From Erythroxylum novogranatense (lineage: Eukaryota > Streptophyta > Magnoliopsida > Malpighiales > Erythroxylaceae): a DNA stretch of 64,000 nucleotides. The stretch is from the NCBI GenBank assembly GCA_029891385.1, contig CM057230.1:17063372-17127371 (forward strand), written 5' to 3'. The stretch's first letter is position 1. The number at the start of each line of letters is the position of its first letter. Shown in pieces: positions 23,085 to 35,310 of this stretch. The notes beneath the pieces were generated by a model. That model searched no databases. It saw nothing but the letters and a program-made list of their open reading frames with translations, and was not told where the DNA came from. The position numbers and the translations under genes are program-made.

Positions 23085-24608
23085 CTACTGGCCCAGTCTG
23101 CTCTGGACTAGACATAGTGGCAGGGAAAGGAATAGGATCCTCCATCGTGAATTCAGAAGATTCGGGCACGACCCATCCCCCTGAGGAGCGGAAGAGGGGT
23201 CGGAGGCCCGAGTTTCTGACTCCTCAGAGGACGTGTCCATGGGACCGGGGGGTCCGATTGGACTCCGACCTGCTCCCCGGTGGGAAGGCCCGCATGGGTG
23301 GGCGCGGGGAAGGTCGAATCCGGGGATACCAGGGCCTTGTGTGACGGTAAGCAAAATCGCCACGTGGCCCGACATGTGTGCGGAGGCGGGGGGCCCAAAG
23401 TCCCGGACTGCAGGTGGGGCGGCCCGAAGACTGGGATCCATCAGAGATGGGGCTGGTGGTGTGGGCTCGAAACTTGGGCTGGTGGGGAGGGGAGGGCTCC
23501 TAGGGCTGAACAGCTGGAGTGGGGGGGCTGGGCAGCTGTTGAGCCCAAGTAGGATTGTGAGCCCATTAAAGGACCCACATTTCTAGGAGACGACGTCGTC
23601 CCCTGAGTCGCTGATTTACTACCCGAAGTTCCCATCTTCGTTCGTCTCGGATGAGAAGAGTCACGGGTGGACGAGGGAGTTAGGGATTTTTTAGGCGTGC
23701 AGTAGATCCAGTCGAGGCGTAGCTGCCTATAGGACTAGGTGAGGTGACCATTGGGGGAATAGCCGTTGGGCCTTCCTGCGACGCCTCGGGAGCGAACGTC
23801 ACGAAGCGTGAGCCGCCTGAGCCTACGGCCAACTCGGGGGTGGTGGACTCCTTACGAGTTCCGGTGGTAGGAGGTGGAGGCCTGCGTGTCCGTCGCGCTA
23901 CCTGCATCCAGGGTCCAAACTCTGAGGAGGGGGGGTACTTGGGGATGGCGCACTATGGGAAAGGCTTGAGGCAGGGGCTGGGAATCCGCCAGTGGCGGTT
24001 CTGACACAGGTGGAGGCATGGGTCGCGAGGGGTAAGCGTCCTGGCCGTGCCCTACCCGTCCACATTGGAGACAAATCTGAGGGAGCCCCTCATACGCGAC
24101 CTGAATGGGCTCACCATCTAGTTCCACCAATGATCGGAGAGGTGCACTGAGATCTAAGGTGACAGCCACGCGAGCGAAGCGTCCCCGGAAGGTCTGTTGG
24201 GTTGTTTTGTCGATCTTCACAGTCTTCCCGACCAAATTTTCGAGGGCAGCGAGTATAGAAGGATGGTAGCGGGGCTATGGAAAGTCCCAGAAATCTGACC
24301 CAGGCGACGACGTGCGTAATGCATCCGGAGGAGGGCCTAAAGTTCGGGGACCAGGGCTGGACGGAGAGCACGTGCCCGACGATAATCCACGGTCCCTGAG
24401 TTAAGGTATGTATGTAGTCCCGCTCTTCCTTGAAATTGACCAGATAAAAGTCATTTTCCAAGTCGATAATTTTTAGGGGACCCGTCGGATGCCACATGCG
24501 TAGGAGACAATCCCGGAACAAATGGAATCCCATTCGGCGACCCAGCAGTTTAATAACAATGGCTTGAGCCCAGACTTGATCCAATTTTGTGCGGAATGTG
24601 GAAGACAT
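23085..24608 (-). pseudogene. LINE-2 ORF1 (DUF4283 + degenerate zinc knuckle)
   Basis: The likely start at 24606-24608 reads MSSTFRTKLDQVWAQAIVIK, with FYLVNFKEERDYIHTLTQ and GPWIIVGHVLSVQPW as DUF4283-like core. A frameshift near 24260 moves to VGKTVKIDKTTQQTFRGRFA and a zinc knuckle reading CLQCGRVGHGQDAY, in which the last Cys is Tyr (a G-to-A type change). A long proline/serine-rich tail reaches about 23085. It is an RNA-binding ORF1 relic. Confidence 0.8.
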
Positions 24609-25006
24609 GTCAACACTTAATCCTGTTGGTCCCTGATTCAGGGTGATGTCTCCCGCCTCTAGGTCAATGGGTGGGTCTGCTGGCTAGGGCAGTTCAAGAA
24701 CCGGGTTGTGAGGGTTGGATATACCCGAAACTGCAGCACTATAACTGGGGGGAGACGGGTGTACTGGTTGGGCAGCTTGTGGCAGGTCAGCCTCCTGCTC
24801 CCACAAGTGGACCTTTTTGGCTATGTGAGAGGTAGTAGCCATTGGATGGCGAAAAGGAGCATCGGCCGGAATGGCCCTACGGACTGTAACGGTGGCAGTT
24901 CAGTCTCGGAGTGGAAACGGTGACAGTGCGGTAAATGTGGCAAAGTTACTGTAGCTGTTAATTACCTATAACTTTTAAAAGCTTTAAAATTATAGTTTTA
25001 CCGAAC
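24609..25006 (-). other. LINE-2 5' untranslated region
   Basis: GC-rich leader between ORF1 and the right TSD. No ORF of note. The 5' end of the LINE is fixed by the TSD at 25007-25018. Confidence 0.6.
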
Positions 25007-25018
25007 GGTGGTCTGAGA
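25007..25018. repeat. Right TSD of LINE-2 (GGTGGTCTGAGA)
   Basis: Exact copy of 14537-14548. With the LINE removed the host sequence is continuous across this site. Confidence 0.9.
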
Positions 25019-25107
25019 CTTTAAGAAAAAGGATATGTATGCTTGAGCAAGCTCAACCTTTTAAGGATATGACTTATTTCTCCCAGACAAGCTAGTCCAT
25101 TCCCAGT

Positions 25108-25974
25108 TTAAAAGAGTTCATTCGCAATTTCAAAGAGTTCATCCTCATCATCTTCGAGAATTGTCAGTATCTTCTGAGTTCATATCTTCGTCATGATCTT
25201 TGTCTTTTTGTTTTTTAAGTTTCATTTTCATCTTGGTTGACATTTGCCTCAGCAACAATGATTCTAGCATCCAATAGGCATTTTCATCAGCATCATCTTG
25301 TTCATCATCATCACCTTGCACATAACCCTCGTCATCTTGCATATACAGTGGAGTTATTCCACATTTTTTTTATTCTAGCACACCCCTGAATAAAGAACTT
25401 GAATGAGGCGATATTGATGCAATGAAGACGGAATAATTGCCGACTTTCAGATATCTAAACATTAAAGTCATGGACGCACCAAACTAGCACTTGTGGTTGC
25501 ATTGGTGGACTGTAAATGTATGGTACAGTCCACGGACCAAAATGACTTTGATATGGAAACAGAATGGTAGGGCTGTAGTTACCTTCAAAATAGCATTCAA
25601 AATTAACAGACTCCGGATCCATACGAATATCAAGACAGTCTAAAACAACGCAAAATGTGAATCCGAAGAATCTGCGATTAAAGAACCAATTTGAAGGAAG
25701 CTTTATTCTAATGATATCTCCTGTAGTTTGATGCTTGAATCACTCTGGACTACTACTTCTCGGATAACGTAAGCAAACATCTTGTGTTTGCACCACAAAA
25801 AGAAGCGATGTATATACGTGTAACTATGCAAAATTTAACATTATTATTTAGAAGAAAAAATGTGTAACTATTCAAAGAGAAATATTGCATACCTCTGGCC
25901 CATTTCTCAACATCTTATACGCCATAGCCTCGCATTCCTTTTTTTCCAATTTCAAGCATCGCTGAAGTCCATCT
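25108..25974 (-). pseudogene. TNL resistance gene, 3' part (C-JID domain and tail)
   Basis: Minus-strand reading from the copia junction: LQRCLKLEKKECEAMAYKML then RNGPE at a GT donor (25891-25892) and an intron of roughly 80 bp. Next come VCLRYPRSSSPE, FKHQTTGDIIRIKLPSNWFF and FGFTFCVVLDCLDIRMDPE, typical of the post-LRR C-JID region of TNLs. An acidic tail (MQDDEGYVQGDDDEQDD, ILEDDEDELFEIANELF) ends with a stop at 25108-25110. Lesions: TGG to TGA in the PEWFKHQ motif, TAG at 25455-25457, and single-base shifts near 25165 and 25365. These proteins are intracellular pathogen receptors; this copy cannot encode one. Confidence 0.8.
25970..25974. repeat. Left TSD of copia element (CATCT)
   Basis: CATCT precedes the LTR at 25975 and recurs at 60290-60294 after the right LTR. 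It shows that the whole 25975-60289 block entered as, or grew inside, one insertion. Confidence 0.9.
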
Positions 25975-26590
25975 TGTTGGGAAAATCGGGTATTTTTTCT
26001 TTTAAGGTAAACAACTAGTGAAGTGAACCGATTCAGTAATACCCAGGAAAGACCGCCAAACGGACTCCTAAGACAATATTACCATTCCACGTAAGATCCC
26101 AGGAAAGGGCGGAGGGGTCACAAACGGTCCCACTTAAAACCCGACCTCTTAGACAGAAATTACGTGCATTGTGTATTTATCACAACCTAACCCGTGTCCA
26201 CACATGAATAGTAAATACACCCAAGTAAAATGAACGCAACACTACAAATATACCCGAAAAATAATATTGAATACTATAAATGCGAAATAAATAAAAGAGA
26301 TAAGGAAATAACATACCCGAAAATTGATAACGGAGTTCGGCCAATTTTGCCTACTTCTTCGAGCACCACTTAAGGCAGCCTGCTTTTATTAGGAAGAGAA
26401 TACTAAATTTGATATGTATACAAATTTGGGGTATTCATCAAATTTTGGGATGGATTAGATTAGGAGGGGGAGGAGTTCTTTTACAACTTAGCAAACTCCT
26501 CCCATTTTCATTTCCTCCCAATATGGGATAGAAATTGTGCCACCAAAGTCAAAAAAATACCAAATTCATCAAAGTCAAAAAAATACAACA
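25975..26590 (-). repeat. Copia 3' LTR (left copy)
   Basis: Plus-strand ends are TGTTGGGAAAATC and AATACAACA. It aligns along its full 616 bp with 59674-60289 with few differences. A TATA-like AATAAAAGC on the minus strand near 26378-26388 lies upstream of the presumed transcript start. Confidence 0.92.
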
Positions 26591-26604
26591 AATCTCTACC
26601 TTGG
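26591..26604 (-). other. Copia polypurine tract
   Basis: On the minus strand CCAAGGTAGAGATT abuts the 3' LTR. TNT1-like elements carry CCAAGGTGGAGATT here, so this copy has one G-to-A change. Confidence 0.75.
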
Positions 26605-26702
26605 CACAATTTCAGATCCCACCAAATGCAAGCATCATTCATCCTCTCAATCAAACAAAACAGCCTTTGTAGTGCTTCCAATTTGCGCCCTCGGGCGCCA
26701 AC

Positions 26703-28224
26703 TCAAATGTGCAGGATATTGACCAAGTCTAAACAATGTTCAAACTTGGTTCTTGTAACCACCTTGGTCAGCATATCTGCAGGATTCTTTGTAGTTTGAA
26801 TCTTTTGAATAAGTATCTCCTCTTCTTCCAAAATTTCTCGCACAAAGTGATATCGAACATCAATGTGCTTCGTCCTTGCATGAAAGACTTGGTTCTTTGC
26901 TAAATGAATAGCACTCTGACTGTCAGAATATACCTCAATTTGTTTCTAACCAACTCCCAAGTCTTTAAGCAACCCGTGAAGCCAAATTGCCTCTTTCACG
27001 CCTTTCAGAATAGCCATATACTCGCCTCTATTGTAGACAAAGCCACCGTTGACTGCAAAATAGACTTCCAACTAACTGGCGCCTTCGCTAAAGTGAACAA
27101 ATAGCCAGTTGTAGATTGTCGCTTATCTAAGTCACCCACATAGTCAGAATCGCAATATCCAACTATGTATTGACCAAGTGATTTATCCTGCTCAAATAAT
27201 AAGCCAACATTTACGGTATGTTGAATATACCGTAGAATCCATTTCACAACTTGCCAATGAACCTTGCCAGGATCATGCATATATCTGCTCACAACACTAA
27301 CTGCCTGTGAAATATCAGGTCTCGTACACACCATTGCATACATCAAGGTTCCTACTGCATTAGCATACGGGACTCTCGCCATATATTCCCGTTCTTCATC
27401 TGTCTTCGGAGATAACTGGTTACTAAGCTTCAAATGAGGAACAAGTGGAGTACTTACAGGTTTTGTATCTTCATTCATACCAAAATGTTGTAATACTTTC
27501 TTCAAATACTATTTCTGAGTCAGCCAAAGCTTACCTCCTGGTCTATCCCTGCTTATCTCCATACCGAGAATCTTCTTGGCTTCTCCCAAATCCTTCATCT
27601 CAAACTCTTCATTTAACTGAGCCTTCATTTTGTTAATTTCATCTTGGCTCTTGGATTCTATTAACATATCATCAACATATAAGAGTAAGTAGATGTAGGA
27701 CCCATCTGGAAGTTTGTGCAAATACACACAATGATCGTATTTACTTCTTGTGTACTTCTGGCCCATCATAAACTTGTCAAATTGTTTGTACCATTACCTT
27801 AGTGATTGCTTCAATCCGTACAACAACTTATTCAATTGACAAACCCAATTTTCTTTACCAGCAACTTTGACTCCACCTGGCTGAGACATATAGATTTCTT
27901 CCTTCAAATCACCGTGTAGGAACGCAGTTTTCACATCAAGTTGAGCTAGCTCCAAATTTAATTGTGCTACCAAGGCCAACAAAATTCTAATGGAAGAATG
28001 TTTAAAAACCGGAAAAATACCTCATTATAATCAATTCCTTCCTTCTGAGCGTAGCCTTTAGCCACTAACCTTGCCTTGTAGTGAATGTTATCTTTGTTAG
28101 GAAATCCTTCTTTCTTTGCAAATATCCATTTGCATCCAATTGCCTTCTTTCTTTTCGGTAGTTGTGTCAGCTTCCATGTCTTGTTCTTCTCAAGAGATTG
28201 CATTTCCTCTTTCATTGCACCTGC
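26703..28224 (-). pseudogene. Copia reverse transcriptase and RNase H
   Basis: Right to left: WKLTQLPKRKKAIGCKWIF, YKARLVAKGYAQKEGIDYNE, LELAQLDVKTAFLHGDLKEE, then YLLLYVDDMLIESK (YVDD at 27668-27679, intact), FEMKDLGEAKKILGMEI and KPVSTPLVPHLKLS. RNase H follows with DISQAVSVVSRYM, VGYCDSDYVGDLDKRQSTTG, VYSDSQSAIHLAKN and KNPADMLTK, ending at a stop at 26703-26705. In-frame stops replace Gln codons before WYKQFD and before YLKKVL (TAA, TAG), and shifts occur near 27005 and 28000. The stops have the C-to-T form. Confidence 0.88.
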
Positions 28225-29900
28225 TCATTTGCCACTTTCTGAACTTCGGATTGCTTCTGGGAAAGTAGACGGAACATCATCAACAACTGGAAGTGCATAA
28301 GCTACCATGTTAGTAAAACGAGTAGGTTTTTGAATTTCTCGTCTTGTCCTTCTAACGGCAATTGACTCTGATTGTTGCGGAGGTTCTTGGGTCGGAACCT
28401 CTTCCTCATCTGACTCTTGTTCTACCATAGGAGAGTCACTAGTAGTGCTTTTTGCTGGGATCACCACTGTTTGTTCAAACTCCACCTGCTTCGACATACA
28501 CTCCACCTACTGTGAAGTACCATCAGTCCCTTGTGGATTTACCTTATTTAACATGACAGCTTCATCAAATGTAACATCCCTGCTAACAATTGTATTCTTT
28601 GACTCTAGACACCACAAACGATATCCCTTAACTCCAGCATTAAAACCCATAAATAGAGCCTTCTTTGCCCGTGGGTCTAACTTTTATTCATTCACATGAT
28701 AATATGCAGTAGAACAAAAAATATGCAAAGAATCGTAATCTGTTGTAGGTTTCCCAGACCATACCTCTAAAGGAGTCTTGCACCAATTGCAGATGATGGC
28801 AAACGATTAATGAGATGTTGAGCATATGTTACTGCCTCAGCCCAAAATTTTCTGCCTAACCTAGCATTAGATAACATACAACGAACTTTCTCCACCAGTG
28901 TCCTGTTCATACGCTCCGACACCCCATTCTGTTGTGGTGTTTTTCTAACTGTAAAGTGTCGAACTATGCCAGACTCTTGACATACCTCCAGGAAAGGATC
29001 GCTCTTGTATTCTCCACCATTGTCTGTTCAGAGAACTTTGATCTTTCTTCCTGTCTGGTTTTCAACTTGAGTTTTCCACTTAAGAAAAACTCCAAGCACA
29101 TCATCTTTGTTCTTTATAGTAAACACCCATACTTTTCTGGAAAAATCATCAACAAAAGTGACAAAATAATGCCTACCTCCAAGAGATGGAGTCTTAGCAG
29201 GTCCCCACACATATGAGTGAACATAATCCAGAATTCCCTTGGTATTATGAATAGCAATACCAAATTTCACTCTTCGTTGTTTTCCCAAAACACAATGCTT
29301 ACAAAATTCCAATTTGCAAGTCTTCGTACCTTTTAATAATCCTTGCTTGGCAAGAATTTGCAAGGATTTTTCACCAGCATGTCTCAAACGCATGTGCCAC
29401 AACTTTGTAGCCTCTGCATCCTTCTTGCTACTAGAAGTTATTGCTGCTACTGTCCCAATAACTGTACTTCCTTGGTAGTAATACAAATTATTTTTCCTTA
29501 TGCCTTTCAACATCACCAGTGCTCCTGAAGTTGCCTTAAGAATTCCATTTCGCATCATTACAACTAGGTCTTTTGATTCTAAGGTCCCCAAAGAGATGAG
29601 ATTTTTTTCAATTTTGGCACATATCAAAATTTTGATAGATCCATCATGATTCCTCAGCTTGATTGAACCTATTCCAGCTGTTTTACATGGATTGTCATTA
29701 CCCATGTAAACAACTCCACCATCAATTTCTTCAAAATGAAAGAACCACTCCCGGATGGGAGACATATGATAAGTGCAACCTGAATCCAAAATCCACTCGT
29801 CTGAATGGAATGTTGAAGGTGATACCACCAAAGAGACATCTGACTCTGTGTCACTTTTACATTCTGCAATATTTGCATCTTGCGGAGCCTTTCCTTTCTT
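28225..29900 (-). pseudogene. Copia protease and integrase
   Basis: Protease: EWILDSGCTYHMSPIREWF (DSG active site near 29784). GAG_pre-integrase: LWHMRLRHAGEKSL with CKLEFCKHCVLGKQRR (H-H-C-C zinc finger). Integrase core: LDYVHSYVWGPAKTPSLGG, where the family has HSDVWGP, so the first catalytic Asp is Tyr (29211-29213). TDNGGEY follows directly after a TGA at about 29025-29030, then NGVSERM. The C-terminal part (VVIPAKSTTSDSPMVEQES, RRTRREIQKPTRF) reaches 28225. Stops near 29028 and 28507 break it. Confidence 0.87.
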
Positions 29901-30717
29901 CTTCAACTTTGGACAGTCTTTCTTCCAATGCCCTTTCTCATGACAGAAAGCACACTCATCTTTGACAACTCTGCTTTTTGATTTGGATCTTCCTCTTCTC
30001 CCCTTCGACTGGTTCTGTTGACGACCTCTTGCCACAAATGCTTCATCTTCTGTAACCGCTTTACTTTTCTTTTTATTTTGTTTTCTCAATTCATGACTAT
30101 ACAAAGTGGAACACACAGCATCTAAAGATACATTCTCCTTCCCATGAAGTAAAGTAGTATCTAAGTGTTCAAATTCATCCGGAAGGGATGATAACAACAT
30201 CAAAGCCAAGTCTTCATCTTCAAATTTCACATCCAAATTCAACAGGTATGCTAATAACTGATTAAACATAGTGATGTGTTCATTCGTAGTAGTACCTGGT
30301 CGGTAATCAAATCGGAGCAGCCTTTCCTTCATAAGGAGCTTATTTTGACCACTTTTTTTTAAAAAATTTGTCCTCTAATGCCTTCCACAGTTTGTGCGCA
30401 GAAGTCTCGTTTTTGAAAGCATACTTCTGCTCTCTAAACAGACATGATTGAATTGTTTCGCATGCCAACCGATTTATGATACTCCAATCCTTATCTTCTA
30501 CATAGTCTGGTTTCATTTCTTCAATAGCTATGTCAAGGCCTTGTTGGAAAAGAGAATCCAGAACCTCACCTTGACACATCCTAAAATGACCAGTACCATC
30601 AAATATTTCCACCGCCAACTTCATACTTAACATTGGAGTTCTCTGCCATGAGGAAGTCGATGTCACTTGTGTCATATTTGATATGTCCCTAGTTGTTGGT
30701 GATTTTACAGACGTCAT
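29901..30717 (-). pseudogene. Copia gag
   Basis: Starts at ATG 30715-30717 (MTSVKSPTTRDISNMTQ), then LAVEIFDGTGHFRMCQGEV and HKLWKALEDKFFKKK. A frameshift near 30335 (in an A/T run) leads into MKERLLRFDYRPGTTTNEHI, LLSSLPDEFEHLDTTLL and the zinc knuckle CAFCHEKGHWKKDC (29913-29954), which is intact. Gag forms the particle around the RNA. Only the one frameshift separates it from a full-length ORF. Confidence 0.88.
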
Positions 30718-30777
30718 TATAGACTCAAATAATAGTATTCAATATTACAAATATTACAAACAAACTAAGGATAAACT
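30718..30777 (-). other. Copia 5' untranslated leader, left remnant
   Basis: Sixty bases between gag ATG and the first nested LTR. The leader resumes at 59652 with the PBS. Joining GGATAAAC (30770-30777) to AACCTTCG (59652-59659) would give a plausible continuous leader. Confidence 0.7.
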
Positions 30778-31350
30778 GTAACATCCCATCACCGATGGGA
30801 AGGGTATTTTGGTAAATTGGGACGGGTTAGGAATGTTTAAATATATCTCGGCATGCACATGCATCTTATAGCCTCTATATAAATATGAATGGTAATTTTT
30901 GCACATGCACATGATTGTACATGCATTCATGACAATTTCCGGCATATGTGTCTAAATGAAACTTTTTGTGAATTATGTGATATTTGTGCTTGAAAAATCA
31001 AATTGGAGTGAGTTATTTGTGTTTTACATTTTTAGGAGATTTTGGGAATTTTTCTGGAATTTTTGGGAATCAACGTCCGGATCGGAAAAATTTACAAGTG
31101 ACAGACTGATTTGGTTTCCGGTACCGAAAATGACTGCCCAATGACACTGGAAATGTAGATTCACGATTTTAGGAATTATGAACTTTGAGCCATTGAAATT
31201 TAGAGACAAATTGGACTAGAAATTTAATTGAGTTTGGAAATGCCTAAGAAGAAGACAAGTGGCAAGTGAAACATGTCACTTGCCTACCTTGTCTTATTAT
31301 TAGTGGTTCTTTAATAACCTAAGAGTTATAACCTTCTATGATTCTCTCCT

Positions 31351-31357
31351 ATAAAGC
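31351..31357 (+). promoter_or_regulatory. Putative LTR TATA box
   Basis: TATAAAG in CCTATAAAGC, followed after about 30-90 bp by pyrimidine-rich CTTCTTC-type leader sequence. Position about 570 bp into the LTR fits a promoter. Motif-based only. Confidence 0.4.
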
Positions 31358-34300
31358 TTTTAAAAAAAAATCACTTTGCAAGCTTAAAAAATTTCTCTCA
31401 CCCGTAGCTTCCATTCTCCTCTCCTTCTTCTTTGGTTTTCTCCTCCTTCTTTGAAATTGCTACTCTCCTCATCTACCTAAAGTGCTTCCTTATCATATAT
31501 CCAAGCCTAAGCCTCCCACACCCCTTAAAAATGGTGATTTTTGTATAAGTAAAGTGAGGTGAAGGAATTGGTGTTGGTTGGAGGGATTTGAAGAATTTAA
31601 AGCTTGTAACTTGTTTAAGGTAAGAATTGTGTATTGTATTCTTTAATTGGTAGTTAGAAGCATTTATGGGGATTAATTGTGTATTAATTTCATAAAGATA
31701 GTGGTAGGTTTGTATGGGTTTAAGTGAAAGTTTGTGTGAGGATGAATGATGAATGTAAGTGTAATAGGTGTTGTATGAAAATTAGGATGGATTGAAGTGG
31801 ATTTTGTGATTTAAGATGAGTGGAAACAAATGAAAATTTATTGTGTGGTTGCTGCCATTTTTATGGCTAGGTGATTAAGTGGATGACTTGATGAATTTGT
31901 GGCTGAATTAAAGGTCCAAATGGATGCATATTGATGTAGGTAAAGTGATGAAATGAAAAGAGTTGAGGTATGGAGGAAATCTGGAAAAAATGTGGGTTGC
32001 ATAGGTTTCAGATTTTGACTCATAACTTTTGATATGGCTGTCCAATTGAGCTGAGGTTTGTTTTAAATTAAACTTAAGAAGTATGGCTAGATTTCATATG
32101 AAGGAAGTTTTGTTCAATTCTGATCTTAAGGATTTTAATTTTGGCATCCAAAGTGAATTGTTAGGTGCTGTGTGAACAATATCCGAACCTTATGACCTGA
32201 AACTTTGATGATTTTTAAGGATTGAATTGGATTGAATTTGCTACTTTAGTCTTCATGAAAGTTAAAGATTTTTGTGTTAGCTTTCTAATGCCACTAAGTA
32301 TGAATTCTTTTGATTTGTACGTTGAAAGTTATGATCTGTTAATGTTCAAGGGGTAATTCAGCCTTTGGTGTGCAATGCTCTAAGTGTATAGGTCTTGTGC
32401 TTTTTGTGTTCTGCCATTTATTTGGGACTGTTAAGGGTGAAATTGGTTCAAGTGACCTTCTGTAAAGTTGTATAGGATTGTTGTAGTTTTCTAATGAGGT
32501 ATTTTTTTGTGAATTTTGGATGTAAGGATTGTTAGATATAAATTTGCAAAGTTTTGTTATGGTTTAGGTTAAATGCTGATTTCTTAAACCCTAACAGGGC
32601 AGCCACATTAGTTAGAGGATTTGACCTAGTTTGAATGGGAATTTGCTTTGGAGTCCTTCTTGAGAATTGTAGTATATTGTCTAAGCTTTTTATTTCTATA
32701 TGGTATGTAATTGTTTGACAATTGGTTGTAAAGTTATGAATGTTGGAAGATTCTGTTACTGTGAGAATGAGACTTATATAGGCAGAAGCTTTGCTTGAGA
32801 ATTTGAGTTGTTTAGAGGTTGATTTTGCTTCCAAGTTATTCATGAAACTTGTAGAACATGTTTTGATCTTTCTCTGAATAAAACTTGGAATTTTCGCATA
32901 AGGAATGGAAAGATAGGATATTTTTGTAGAGTGCGATTCATTGCTCATATGGTAGTTTTACTGTTTCATTGGGTAGAAACTTGGTTTGGGTTTTTGAACC
33001 TCTTATAGATTGAATTGGATTAAGCTGTCTTCTTGAAGATTGTATAAAATGTTTATAGCTTTCCAATGGTGTATAATGTACCTTAATTGGAGTTATGAGG
33101 AAAAAGTTATGAGGATTGGAAGAACATGCTATCGCTCATATGGTCATTTATGGGCAGTAACTTTGAAGGAGTTTTTAGCACCCTTATAAGTGAAATTGGT
33201 TTGTGAGCCCTTCATGGAACTTGTAGGGTTTCTTGTTATCTTTCCAATGAGATCTTGTTTGTAATTTTTCGATAAGTGTGTAAAAAGTTATGCATGTTAT
33301 AAATTCAGATGGTGGAAGAGATGGAAATAGGGCAAACTCTCTTATCTTTTGTTTTGTCCTAAAGCTTCTTTTGCTTATATCTTCGTCATCCGACCTCCGA
33401 TTGATCTGATTCTCGAGGTGTCGGATTCATAAGTCAATGATCTACCTCTCCATGTGAAATTGTGAACTTGTAGGATTTTAATTGAGATTTAGGGATTGAA
33501 TCCAAGTGAGAGAATTAAGTAAAGTTTGGCAATATCCGGACCTATAGAAGTCCAAATTGAGTAATTCTGGTGTCTATAGGTTCCTAAGACATAGGGGAAT
33601 CTTTTGTGATGTGAATTATGGGAAATGCCGGGAATGTCACAAACATGCATTATACACATCTAAATTGCTACATGTGCATTATTTAATATTTCTAATTGTG
33701 CATTTGGTGACATGTGAATATTGTGATTATTATAGAGGCACAGTTAGAACGTCATCTCACGGACGTTGCCGAGACTTCCCGGCATTAGGTCGAAAGCTAT
33801 TTGGTGAGTAACCTAGATGGTTCCTCGATTAGTAAGTGTTTATAATTATGCACTTATAACTCTGTGGAGAATAATGGTGGGATGATTGCGTTTGTTTATG
33901 ATTGGATTCCGGACAAGAGGTCCGATGTATTGGAAGAGTATGACATAGAAGTGCTATATGTGATTTTAATGTGATTAATGTGAACTACTTGTGAGAATGT
34001 ATTCATTTGGGATCGAATATGATATTGTCTTTGCTTTATTTGGAAATATGCATTTCATGCATAATTGTATGATCAGTAATTGACAGTTGTGACCGGAGCA
34101 GCCACCGAGAGCTTGAAGCTCAACGTAATTGGGCCTTGAGCCCACAGTGATTTAGAACCTAAGACTCACCGTTTAATGCGCCCTTAATGGGACAGTTTTA
34201 GGCGCTCGATCACAACAACGTAATAAATTAGAAAAAGGGTCACATACGCATTACATATACATTTGACTGAATATCTGTGATTTGAGTGAAAAGCCAAAGG

Positions 34301-34456
34301 CTTTGTGTTCATGTAAATAATCATGTGGTACATATGAATGAGTTATTATGCTATACTGTGATTTGTTTGACTATGCATGAATTGGGTGAACCATCGATGA
34401 TGGTTCCTCACTGAGTTCGCAAACTCACCCAAAATTGCAAATTATTTTTTAGAACC

Positions 34457-34461
34457 GAGAG
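34457..34461. repeat. TSD GAGAG of inverted LTR, left copy
   Basis: GAGAG here and at 49262-49266 flanks the inverted LTR (34462-49261). The subtype-B LTR reads through once the insertion is removed: the join matches GCTAG/TAGATTCCTAGC in the related LTR near 57290-57310. Confidence 0.85.
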
Positions 34462-35149
34462 TGTAGCATCCCACTCCTGTAAGACCCGAACTCAATATCG
34501 ATGGTGATATCCGAGTTCGTGCCCCACGAGGGTTGTATGCTAGAACGGTCACATCAATTTGAAACTCGAAAAGCCAATTAATTTCTTTTTGAAAACAATA
34601 GAGTGCGCAGATATCAGTAAACAATTTGGGCCACGATACAAAAATGTTTTCAGTCAAAATCCAATTTTAGTTATAAAACCATTCATACACACATATATTC
34701 ACAGCCAATTTGGGCCCAATACAATAACAATATTTATCTGCGAAAATACAATTTTTCACATATAACCAGAATGACTCAAATGCAGACGTGCAACTGATCC
34801 TGACTTCAAATTCTGACACTCTTGCAGTATTCATACGCCCGTTTCACTAACGGGGCACTCTTCAATTCTTGAAAAATAGGTGCAATGTTAGGTGAGTTTG
34901 TGAACTTAATGAGAAACCATCATCGATGATTCACTCAATATATGCATATACAATCAGTTCACAATTATAAGGCGTTTCGCCTTTCACGCAGTTCACATTC
35001 AATCATATCATGTATACAATGCACCTATTCCAATTCCCATTTTTAGTTAGTAGACAATTCAGTGTTCCATTTCCCATTATTATTCCTTCTTTTATTCTGA
35101 GTTGTGACTGAGCGCTTTACAGTGAACAGTATTCAGACATGCCTAGGGA

Positions 35150-35310
35150 GTAGGAGAGCCCTCTGGGTATGCACTAACTCCCCTCAAGCTCAAAACTCGG
35201 TTCAGTAACAGTAATCGCGCCTTAGGAAGTAGGAGAGCCCTCTGGGTATACACTACTTTCCGCGTATCAGTAGGGATAGGAGAGCCCTTAGGGTATGCAC
35301 TAATCCCTTT
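35150..35310. repeat. Tandem AGGAGAGCCCT...ATGCACTA units in LTR
   Basis: A roughly 60-70 bp unit containing TAGGAGAGCCCT and GGTATGCACTA occurs three times in succession. The same unit is present twice in the LTRs at 50325-50400 and 57640-57715, so it is a family feature with variable copy number. Confidence 0.7.

Larger units (their letters stand above)
14549..25006 (-). mobile_element. GC-rich L1-type LINE (LINE-2), split by solo LTR
   Basis: Bounded by an exact 12-bp TSD, with a 10-T run (14549-14558) as the poly(A) tail on the minus strand. ORF1 (about 23085-24608) and ORF2 (endonuclease 21821-23034, then RT to RNase H 14580-17437) are in the plant LINE order. The element is much richer in GC than LINE-1 and its flanks, and its proteins differ clearly from LINE-1, so it belongs to another lineage. 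A 4.36 kb LTR (17438-21799) interrupts ORF2 between endonuclease and RT. Many frameshifts are present. Confidence 0.92.
30778..34461 (+). mobile_element. Gypsy LTR (subtype B), left segment
   Basis: Begins TGTAACATCCCATCACC directly at the copia leader and runs 3684 bp to the GAGAG target site (34457-34461). It carries family landmarks: ATGCATTCATGA near 30920, a TATAAAG box near 31351 followed by a CT-rich leader, GTGAGTAACCTAGATGG near 33804 and ACCATCGATGATGGT near 34390. The remaining 372 bp are at 49267-49638. No coding sequence is present. Confidence 0.85.

Noticed and set aside
22259..23586. Several plus-strand open frames inside LINE-2
   Set aside because: Antisense shadows of the GC-rich LINE ORF1 and endonuclease, which carry recognisable motifs on the minus strand.
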